64,000 nucleotides of DNA from Dromaius novaehollandiae (taxonomy: Eukaryota > Chordata > Aves > Casuariiformes > Dromaiidae). Of this stretch, positions 51,098 through 60,400 are shown piece after piece. Position 1 is the first letter of the stretch. The number at the start of each line of letters is the position of its first letter. The translations under genes and the position numbers were made by a program. A model generated the notes under the pieces. The model saw only the letters and a list, made by a program, of their open reading frames with translations. It ran no database searches and was not told the origin of the DNA. Location of the stretch: the NCBI RefSeq assembly GCF_036370855.1, contig NC_088111.1, positions 19,255,501-19,319,500 on the forward strand. Reading direction: 5' to 3'.

Positions 51098-51176
51098 GGT
51101 CTTGCTGGAGCATCGGTCGGTGCTCTGGCAAACCTCTGCATGAGCAGCACGCGCTGACCGATGCTCCGGAGAGGCC
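51098..51176 (+). ncRNA. Pre-miRNA-like hairpin (candidate)
   Basis: Bases 51098-51123 pair with 51176-51151 in 26 positions with a single mismatch (51104/51170). The core is a perfect 12-base inverted repeat, GGAGCATCGGTC / GACCGATGCTCC, at 51107-51118 and 51156-51167. Five pairs are G:U on a plus-strand RNA and would be A:C mismatches on the minus strand, so a plus-strand transcript folds better. The loop is 27 bases, of which 51125-51127 can also pair with 51145-51147. The size (79 bases) and shape match an animal microRNA precursor. I do not recognise it as a named miRNA and there is no expression evidence. Confidence 0.4.
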
Positions 51177-52089
51177 GGACGGAAAAACCTTCAGTGACAA
51201 CCCTAGGACAAAGGCGAGGACAGCTGAGCAATCGAGATGGGACGCTGCCATCCAGAAAGGGGGACAGTGTAGACCGGGAGGAGGAAAGAAATGGCTTAGG
51301 GAACGGATGAAACACCAACCGTGTGGCCAGAGCAGGAGGTGTGAAGAGCTTGATGGGAAACACAGGAGTAACGGGGGGCTCAAGAAAGTGGGAAAATGAT
51401 GCGAATGAGGCAGGGAACAGGCAATGGGCAGCGGAGGAGCAGGAATGAGAGAGGTGATGAGGAACGACCCAGGCCAGCGCGGGTGTCTCTGTGCGAGGGC
51501 AGCACACACCAGCCCCGTGACGGACTACAGCTGCGAGGGCTCCCCGTGCGCGGGGACCGGGCCTGGCGGGGGCTGCCGCGGCTTGGCCGTGCCCCGCCCT
51601 CGCCACCCAGCGAGCCCGTGAGCCGGGCTGCTGGCGATGCCGGGAGCGACGCCGCCGAGGCCGGGGCTCTCCGAGGCCCGCTGGGGACGGCTCCCGCCAG
51701 GCACGGTGCCGCTGCACCCGCCCGCTCCAGGGAAGCGGCTCGGAAGGCGCCAGCGGCCGCCGGAGCACCCCGAGGGCGCGGGGCTACAGCGTGAGCGCCT
51801 CTTCCCATCCCGCGGTGTCGCTGCGGCTCGGCCCGAGCCCGGCGGGGCCCCGGGGCGCGCGGGGGGTGACACCGCGGGGGCAGCGCCGGGCGGGGGCAGC
51901 GGGCGGGGGGCGGGGGGCGGCCGCTTCCGCGCGGTGCGACGCGTTCCTGCGCCCTGAGTCAGGCGGCGGCGGGGCGCGGCGGGAGGCCCCCACGGCCGCG
52001 GGCGCTCGCAGCTGCCCGGCGGGGCGCCCGGCGCCCATTTGCATGGCGCGGCTGTGAATGGCGTGCCCGGCCGGCCGGCCCCTGGCACG

Positions 52090-52218
52090 GGGCGGAGTCT
52101 GCGCGCCCTGCGCCGGCCGAGCGCGGCGGCGGCGGCCCCTTAGCCGCACTGGGGCGGCCCGAGCGGCGGCTCGCTGCTGCGCGCCCGGCCGCTGCTGCGC
52201 GCTTCCCCCGCCTTCCCG
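52090..52218 (+). other. Candidate non-coding first exon (RHBDF1 5' UTR by synteny)
   Basis: The sequence after the GC box near 52090 runs without ATG to TTCCCG/GTGAGT, with the donor GT at 52219-52220, one of the best donor matches in the window. Human RHBDF1 begins with a non-coding exon followed by an intron, which fits. The transcription start is not determinable, so the left edge is nominal. Without a downstream coding exon the gene name is an inference from gene order. Confidence 0.3.
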
Positions 52219-52253
52219 GTGAGTGCGGCGGCGGCGCGGGGGCCCGCGGGGAG

Positions 52254-52340
52254 GCGGCGGGCGGGCGGGCGGGGGCTGCCCCGGGGCCCGGCGCGCACGT
52301 GAGCCGCGGGCTCCGTCCCGTCCCGTCCCGTCCCGTCCCG
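52254..52340 (+). repeat. GC-rich short tandem repeats including (CGTCC)5
   Basis: A GCGG repeat (about 52254-52274) is followed, after GC-rich unique sequence, by five copies of CGTCC at 52314-52340. Both sit just after the candidate exon 1 donor. G/C-rich tandem units like these can vary in copy number and may form G-quadruplexes on one strand. Confidence 0.8.
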
Positions 52341-52373
52341 CGCCGCGGCCCGGCCGCCTCCGCCGCGGCTCGG

Positions 52374-52392
52374 CAGCCCCCTGCTGGCGGCG
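52374..52392. promoter_or_regulatory. CTCF-like motif
   Basis: CAGCCCCCTGCTGGCGGCG closely resembles the reverse complement of the CTCF core (about GCGCCCCCTGGTGGC), matching at nearly all informative positions. It lies in the 52 kb island about 160 bases after the candidate exon 1. This is a motif match only. Confidence 0.4.
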
Positions 52393-53312
52393 CCGCCCGG
52401 CCCGGCCCGGTGGCGGAGCTCCCGCCGCCTCACGCGGCTCCCCGGGCCGGGCCGGGCCGGGCTGGGCCGCGAGCACCGGGCGCCGCGGGGCGGGGACGCT
52501 GGCGGCGGGGCTCGGCCGCCCGGGGCCGGCGGCGGCGCCCCGCGGCCCGGGGGGGCTCCGGCGCCCTGCGGCGCCGCCCGCGGTCCGGGCGCAGGTGTCG
52601 GCCCGAGCCCGCGCCCGCGCCCGGGCGGGCCGCTGGCCGCGGGACGGGCGCGGGCGAGCGGCGGGGCCCGCCCCGGCGGCGGAGCGGTCCCTGGGCCCGG
52701 GCGGGGGAGGAGCCCGCTCCCGAGCAGGGCCGGGCCGCGCCGGGCCGGGGGGTCCCCGCGGGCCTGGCCGGCGCCCGGGCCCGGTGCGGGGTCCGGTCGG
52801 CCTCCGAGGGGGTCGGGGCCTGGGGACGGGGCGCTTGTGCCCGGCTGCGCGTGGAGGCCTCGTCCTGCCCCACGCCAGCGGGACCCCGGGATGCGGAGCG
52901 GGAGCGGTGGGGCCTGGCGCGGGGCTGGTCCCCCCCGAGGGCGCGTGCGGCCCCCTCGCACGCGGGCCGTGGCTGGGCCGTGCGGGGCTGGCGGCTGCTC
53001 GCGCCCGTCCGTCTGCCGGAGTCCCGTGAAAGGCAAAATAAGCAGCGTGGGGCCCGCTCCGAGGCTGGGCCTCCACGGTCCCCAGTCCTGGAGAAGACGG
53101 GGTCCGGTTCTTCCCTGGGCTGGTGACGCCGGGGCCTCCGTGACCCCCACACTTGCCTCTGTAGGCAGAGGTGCGTGTTCGTGGCTTGTTTAAGCTGATC
53201 CGAGGTGGTGTGGGAGCCAGAGGGCCCTTCCTCCCCATCTCCTGCCGTGTGCTCCCCTCCGCTCCTCCCCTTCTGCCAGCACCAGTGTTTTGACAGACAC
53301 GTTGAGAACCGA

Positions 53313-53390
53313 TCAGGGACCGGATCTGGTGGAAAGCGAATCACTTTTTTTGTATGCAGAGGGTAGTTTTCTTCTGGATCTGGTCCCTGA
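53313..53390 (+). ncRNA. Second pre-miRNA-like hairpin (candidate)
   Basis: Bases 53313-53342 pair with 53390-53361 around an 18-base loop. Nine Watson-Crick pairs at the base (TCAGGGACC / GGTCCCTGA) are followed by GATC/GATC and a G:U-rich upper stem. In total about 27 of 30 positions are paired. G:U pairs again favour a plus-strand RNA. It lies in the putative first intron, as many microRNAs do. I do not recognise the sequence, and it could also be a decayed inverted-repeat element. Confidence 0.35.
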
Positions 53391-56300
53391 GCAGACTTGG
53401 GACACCACACGCTGCTGGACGTGGTTTGCTGGAAGGAGGATCGCGGCAGCTCTAAGCGGGACGGCCGTCAGCTGTGGTGGGTCTGCGCCCTCGGTGCCGA
53501 GTCCGCCCGGGCTTCCCCAAAAGTGACCTTCCCACCCTGCTGCACCACGCGCTCATCACTGCCCCTGCTGTGCTGAAGGGGCCCTGGTGCATGTCTCTCT
53601 TGACTTGTGATTTTTTTCTTGTATAACTTTGGCTAGGCGAGTTGCTGCCCAGCCGAGTTTGGGACAGTGCTGGAGGGCGGCGCGTGCGTTGCTGGTCCTG
53701 CCGCCGGTTGCCTTGCAGGGTGTGCGGCGTGGATCGGAGATGTCCCCAGGCCTGGTCTCGGAGCAAGCAGGAAGTTGTTTCCTTTCTTCCTGTTTTTGTC
53801 CCCACGGCTGCTGATTTCCTCCGGGAAGAAAGCTAGGCATTCGGCAGCGAAGGAAAAAATAGCCCTACGTAATGGGTAGGGAGAAGGGAGCGAAGCTGAC
53901 GGCCGGGAACTGAAGGTGTTTCTGAATGAAGCATGCGACAAGGAAGGAACACAATGTATTAACTGCAGAAACACCGAGCGGAAAAAACAAGTAACACCCC
54001 CCGTGCCAGGAACACCAGGAGAAAAGGGCCTGTCTGGGGCTAGCCGTGGTGCAGACCCTTGGCAGGAGAAACGGGTCTCCGCTCCGGTGCGCGGAAGCGT
54101 GTTGCTCTCCAGCGCTTCTGTCTCGGTGTGCGGAGTTTGCAAGAGGAGGTGATGACGCTTGTTAGATGGGTTGATATAGTTAGAAAAAACAGATGAGCTT
54201 TTGGGTACTTCCTCCCGCCACGTTCTGATTGTTAACAGGAGATGAAGAAAGGCCTTGTGTGCCTGGAAGCTTGTCTGCTTTCACCTCCTCCCTGCATCCC
54301 TCTCGTATCCTTAAATTGTCGTGGCAACAATACCGCTGGGCAGCTCGGGTCTGCGCGCCCAAGGCAGCTAAAGGAGGTGTGCGGGGCGCCGGAGCTGGGA
54401 CCCTCCCGGCCTCCCGAGAGGGGGGTTGGGTCTGGAAGAGGGGACCGAGCCTTGTTGTTCCCTCTGTGCTCCCGAGTGCCCGGGGACCCCCGGAAGGCAG
54501 CGACTCTCGCGTGCGGCCGTGTGTCGGCCGCGTGCCTGCTTCTGTGGGCTCCCATGGAAGGAGGTTAACGCCGGGCGGTGGAAAAGCAACTCCCACAGAA
54601 CGAGTTCTGCTCTGGGACTTCCCATGACAGGTCTTTTTTTTTTTTTTTAAGCAATACACTTGCAACAGATCTGCCTACAAACTGGCTTTTCAGGTTTGGG
54701 GGAAAGCTGTGGGCTGGCCCAGGTCTCAGGAATGTCTTGCGCTGTGCTGGGTAGGCTGCAGCCAGGGTGACAAGCGCTAGGCGCAGAGCGCGGCTGGCCC
54801 GCGGAGCGGGTGCCCGTTCTCTGGCAAGCACGCCCTTCCCGTGGCTTGGCGCTGGAGAGTGCCTGGCCCCGATGCGTTGCCTCGGTCAGAAGCTGCACAC
54901 CTCGGAGAAGGCCGGTGTCTTGTCGCTGGATTTGGCAGGTGGCTCGTTTTGCTTTTGCGTCGGGGACTGTAACGATGCTGCGGCTGAACGAGATTGCAAG
55001 GCAAGAATAGAAATTCCTCTCGGGGTCATCAGTCCTGTTCCTCTGGAATTCAGCCTCAGAGAGTAGCTGGCAAGTCCCAGCATGTTCCCCCAAAAGAGGC
55101 AGGGTCTGCTGAGTGTAGCACGATAGGACAGTTTATTCTGGGCACAGAGCCCACATGCTCAGATATAATTAGTAAAGATTTGATTCTGTTCGGTGTGTCG
55201 GGTCTCTCTGCAGTCTGAACACAGCCTGGTTAGTGCTGAGATCTGAGATGGGCAGCATGACCAGCAGTCCCGGCTCGTTTTCCTTTTCCATTGAGTGTGT
55301 CCAGCAAAGCTGTTGGCGGAGTTCCCTGCGTGCTGCCGGGGATGCTGCCTGCTGGGTGGGGCTGGCGGTGAGCTGAAGGTCCCGGCGTTTCTCTGTCTGT
55401 CTCTCTAGAGTTTTTATCTGGCAGGACAGTCTTCAGTGAGATTTTCCCCTTGTGGTTGCTGCCTTTCTTCCTTTGCCATTTCTGGAGGCTGTGGCGTCCC
55501 GTGGAGACCCCGTGCCCTTCCTGGAGGTTCCAGCGTTGATTGTGACCCCGCGCAGCACTTCTATTAATGCCTGTTCCTGCAGCCACCTGCCTGGCACCGG
55601 CGTATGACCCGTTTCAGTCGAAGTACTTAAGGATGGATTTCTTCCTGCACTTTCTCCCTGAGTGCAGACCTTTCTTTTCAGCTGGAGAGATGTTGAGCCT
55701 AAATCTAACTTTATCAACATCTAGCTGGAATGAAGCAGACAAGAAGCGTGCGGATCTGGCACGGTTATCGTAGGGCTGCCTCCTTGCTGCTGGGTACGTA
55801 GCTGTTGTAGTTTTAAGTAACCACAGGTGGAAGGTGTGCGTTGCCTGCAAGCTCACGTGTCTTTGCCTTGCATCCTCTCTGCTGAGGTTATAACAGCATC
55901 TCTATGGCTACAAAACTTGCATGGTGGGACGTGCAGTGTAAATTTATTGGGACGCAGCATGTCCTGGTCATGGGTAAAATGTCCCAGTGCTCCTGCGGAG
56001 TAGAATGAAGACGGTCTCTATCCTCACAGGAGGAGAAGCCCTGGTGTCCAGTGTCACACAGGTCATCTTCACCCCGGTCAGTTGTTTTGGCCTCGTTCAG
56101 AACTAGCAGATGAATCGGTTGAACTGAACAGGCATCAGGACCTGTCGCTTACTGTGTTGGTGTGCAGCAGGTCACCCCCGAGATCAGCTTCCACCACGCA
56201 GGTAATAGAAAAACCCTTCGGAAGGGGCAATCCCAGCCCTGCAGCTAGCGGTTCCCAGAGACTGGGGAGGCAACAGGCAAGATGTCACGCCGGGAGGAAA

Positions 56301-57475
56301 CGGGTTTATTAGACAACGTTTCCCAATGGTCGTGGTAGCAGCCCTGTCTGGGTGTCCTTGGAGAACCCCAGGCTGATTCAGCGTGTGCTGCGCACGGCGT
56401 GAGCTCCGGCTGCCCAGGCCCGCTTGCCCCGCGGCAGAGCCCCTGCCTCTGCGTTCAGAGCCTCGCGCCAGCCCCGTGCTGGGAGGGCAAGGCTTGCCCC
56501 AAATCCTCTGCTCTTCGCCAGCGGGCTTGTCTGTGCCGTTGCGAAGGACGGGGGTCAGCCCCGACGGAGTGAGCCTGCGGCGTTGATGGAGCGGTGGAAA
56601 CTGCATTGAGATCGCCTCTTCGTGTCCTCATTAGCTGAACTGTTTAGGGCTTCCTGAGCACTTGCTCTTTTTTTTGTGGTCCTTCTCATTTAGCTGTTGT
56701 CCAGGACTGGTTAAATCCTACCTAAGAGCAGCGCTCATGTCTCTGAAACTTGTCATTTCGGTCCATGCTGCCGTAGGAATGAGGAAGTGGTTTTTTTATG
56801 AGTGTTGCGATGATGCCACAAAGCGCAAATTAGTAGCTGAATTTTTGAACAAATCATCCAAACTCTGGTCAAATCGGTCTGTACAATAAACAGTGGCTGT
56901 TTGCTGCTTGTTGAAGGCAGAGAGTTTATTCTTCATGTTAACCTTAATAGTTAAGTGTCCTATGAGCTACACAGTGTGAGTCTTATGGGCTGTGGTCCCT
57001 TGTGCAGGGACAGCAAATGTCAGATGACATAAAGCTTGTGCTTTCTCAAGCTCAAGTAGATGCACTGCTTGTTTCAAACATCATTTAAGCTGTCCTGTGC
57101 GTACCGTAGAAATGCTAGACCTATTGCAGTGTAGACCTGGGCAACAGATAGGTTTTCAAAAAAATTCTGGGGCCTTGAGCAGCAAATGGACCTTGCTTTA
57201 ATAGTCAGGACATCTCTCAAGCACGGTGACTGTTAAAGGAAATGGAATTTCTTCCCAGTGAACTAAGAGGTGACATAAGAATTTTTATCTAAGTATCATT
57301 GCAAAAGACTTCCGTAGCACGGTGCAGCCTTCCCAGGGAGAGGAGAGATATCCAGACATGCCTGGTCTTGCCTTTTCTGGAAAGTCTACCTTGGCTGCCT
57401 CCTCCCCTTCCTGTTTCCACTTTGCCGAGGGACAGCCCCTTGCTCTGCTGGTCAGCAGCAGTCCCTGCTTTAAGC

Positions 57476-57499
57476 TTTTTTTTTTTTTTTTTTTTTTTT
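57476..57499 (+). repeat. Poly(T) tract, 24 T
   Basis: An uninterrupted T run could be the tail of a minus-strand retroposed sequence lying to its right. The flanking bases at 57500-57600 match nothing I recognise and no target-site duplication is evident. Confidence 0.85.
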
Positions 57500-60400
57500 A
57501 AGGAATAATCTGTACGGGATTATCCTGAAGCTGCACAGGCTGCTGCTTTTACTGTTTCGCAGGTCCCACACTTAGGTTTGGCTTAGTGAAAGGTATGGCA
57601 GCTGGAATTTTAAAATCTCAAGGGCTCGGACGGCCGGGGTCTGGTGAGTGCCGTTTGTGTTCCAGGTGTCACCGCCCCGTAGCCATCAGCAGATGGGAGG
57701 TGTGTGTCTCTGCTGCTTGAGTTCACAGCCCAGTGCCTTAAAGCGAACGTCAGAAGACACCAGGCCATGGATCATTTTGGCAAAGGCATGAGTGCACCTT
57801 CCCTTTCTCTGACTGCTGTGGGCCTGTACCTTCTGGGAGGACAGTGAGAAAGCATCCGCCGTTTGCTCAGTGGGCAGATGATACATTGGATGATGCATCT
57901 CTACATCTTGAGATGTTTTTGCTAAAACAAAGTTAGAATACGCTTGTTTCTGTTTGCACTATCAGTGAGTTGTTGCACTGGGCACACGTGGATGTACATG
58001 CGTGTGTGCACACACCTGTGGTGCAAGACATGCTCTTCCTGCAACTGCTTTCCAGTTAGATGAAGTAGGAGAAGGTGGTGTGGCCAGCTGCTGAGCACCG
58101 GCAGGAATAGAGATTGGAGCATCGGAGTGGCAGCCTAGTTCTCCTGTGTCCAAGGCTCTCCTCGGGTCTGGCCCTGGCTGCATCAGCTAACATACAAGAA
58201 GAGCAGCTCTACTTGAACCAGTCCTGCTCCGAATTGTTGGCTATTTAACTGTTCTTTTGAAGTCTCTCCGAGGGCCTCGTTGCTCTGTGCACGGGTGCAG
58301 TTGTGCAGACCTGTCCTCTCATTTCTATCTAGGTGAACGTAACCGTGGTCGTGTTGGAGAAAGCAGGTGTGTGAGGGTGAGTGAGGATGCTCTGAATTTC
58401 AAAGGAACACGCAGAGAAACTTATCCGGAACAGTTCAAAGGCCGCTGCTTCCGTCCTTCCTGAATATAGAGTCTGCCTTCTGGTGACTTCAGAGTTTGTT
58501 ATTGTTATTTCCTCTAAGATTTTTTTAGATTGCTATTCAGCCTGGTTTTATGTAACTTTCCATAGGAAATGTTGTCATTTTGTGGCAGTTTTGATCTCAT
58601 TTGTCAGTGAGACATTTTTAGTTAGCGCAGTAAGCAGTGGTTCTTAGCTGCTTTTGATATTGAAAGTCTTTGCTCTAGACATTTGGTGGTTTCTGGTCTA
58701 ACCTAATTTTTGGGTTGAAGTATTGTGATCTTTTCAGGGGAGGTTACTAGGTTTGGCAGTTGCTTTTCATCAATTGTTTGTTGGTGTCATGTTTTCTAAA
58801 TTACATATACGTTATAAACAGTAAGTGGCATTAATCTACCAAGAGAGTTACTCTTAAGGTGGATATGTGGCTGGCAGCTATTCCAAAAACTCCCAGATCC
58901 AGAATTCGTGGCTGTCTTGAGGGTCGTGCCGGTGCCGTGTTCTTAGCTTCTCTTGTGTCCTGAATCCTTACAGTGCTCATGCAGAACTTCAAGTCAGCTC
59001 TCGTATTTAGCATCTGAAACTCTTTTTCTGTGAAAATGGTACCTCTGTTAAAACACAGGTCTAGGATTACGTTGTTGTGTTTTGTTCTCTAAGGTGGGAT
59101 CGTGGCTGCTCTGACGCAAGTGCTTCTGTGGATCTCACCTTACTGTATAATTTAGGCAATGGCTGTGTCCGCAGTACTTGGTAGATCAACCAGCACTTTA
59201 CAGTATACCTATTTTACTGGTAATGAAAAGAAGCCGGTACAGTGTCTTTCAGAGCCCTGGCAAGTTGTTGCAGTAAGTTAAATGTGTACTAAAATAATTT
59301 CTGTGATTACCCTTTCCTTTGCTGATGAGGAAGCTGGCAAGAATGTAGGCAGAAGGAGAGTACGTGACCGCTGATTGCTTTGAGGCTGCCGGGACGCTGG
59401 AGTGAAACGCTCTGTAGGCTCAGCCCATGCCCAGGAGACGGTTGTGTTTACCTGTGAAATGGGTGCAAGAAAAAGGCTTGTATGGAAGATCCTTCCCCTG
59501 GAAACACTTCCGCTGCTGGTGGTCAGTTGTTTATAATTGGGACTGTTAATGTTTGAGTCGTTAACGTAATTATAGCTGTTGTCCATTCTGGCTATGTTCG
59601 CTTTGGTACCTGACCAGCAGCAGTATCTTAGCTTCCTGCGTGGACATGCTGAGATGCAACCACCGTTTGGCAGCCAGTAACGGATTCAGCTGGAAACCAG
59701 CCACTTTGGGGGTCAAGCAGTGCTGACTCTACCGCTTCCCTTAGGAATGGAAGTGCTGGTCGGTGCTGACTTCTCACCCTCTGTGCTTGGCGTGCTGTTG
59801 CTGGAGGTATCAGCAGGTATCGGCAGCAGTCCGTGCCCAGGTGTGTCCTGTAAGTGGTGTGGCACAGGGTGATATCCCTGCTGCGATGGGGAGAATGCTG
59901 GGAACAGGGCATTAGGATGTGGCAGGTGGAAACGTGGCTCTTGCCTGTGGGGCAGGGCTGGTGTCCTCTGTGCAAAGCTGCAGGTTGTGCGTTCACTGAG
60001 GAACACGATGACGACACCAAAGCAGTTTCCTGCTGCCCCCCTTCTTTGCTGGTTATATTTTATGCTCAGACTGTTCCCCTTGCTGCTTTCTAGGGAGGTT
60101 GTAGATGGCTCTGTATCAGGCTTTCTCTAGAAGATGGAGTTAGATGCTGGTTGCTCGTTGTCTGGGCCCGGTCTGGACTCTGGGGTGCAGGTGTGCGGGC
60201 CAGTGCTGTGAACATACTTCTGTGGGTCGCACGTGCTTCGGAGATAGAAAAGGGAGCCCCTCTGCCCAGTCTTCTGCGCTTGGCTGCTTTCCCTCCAGTT
60301 GCTTTGTGGGTGCTGAAGGCCTGAGCAGTCCTGGCAGGTGGAAACTCGCCCCTTGTCTTCAGGACCTTCTAAGGAACCTGTCCGCAGAGGAGACTTGGCC

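Larger units (their letters stand above)
25521..51399. other. Intergenic DNA between the two CpG-island promoters
   Basis: I find no protein-coding exon with recognisable homology in this 26 kb. It contains three CR1 fragments (29.44, 33.30 and 43.06 kb), simple-sequence tracts, especially 43.84-44.96 kb, small CpG-rich clusters (25.98-26.19, 44.06-44.35 and 48.68-48.81 kb), a GATA / E-box tandem (47.26 kb) and, at the right end, a strong hairpin (51.10 kb). Isolated AATAAA motifs (such as 32178 and 35740) occur but no exon structure accompanies them. Non-coding RNA genes cannot be excluded from sequence alone. Confidence 0.6.
51400..53150. promoter_or_regulatory. Large CpG island, probable RHBDF1 promoter
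   Basis: This is the most GC- and CpG-rich part of the window, about 1.7 kb long, densest at 51.8-53.0 kb. It has GC boxes (GGGGCGGAG at about 52089-52097), an AP-1-like TGAGTCA (51955-51961), an octamer ATTTGCAT (52037-52044), and a strong plus-strand donor CCG/GTGAGT after 52218. Assignment to RHBDF1 rests only on the mammalian order, in which RHBDF1 and MPG are divergent neighbours. No RHBDF1 coding exon is present. It could instead serve another gene or a non-coding RNA. Confidence 0.7.

Noticed and set aside
51784-53238. Very long open frames on both strands of the 52 kb island (up to 484 codons)
   Set aside because: Composition is Pro/Arg/Ala/Gly-rich with no domain. High G+C suppresses stop codons in all frames, and the frames cross the strong splice donor at 52218.
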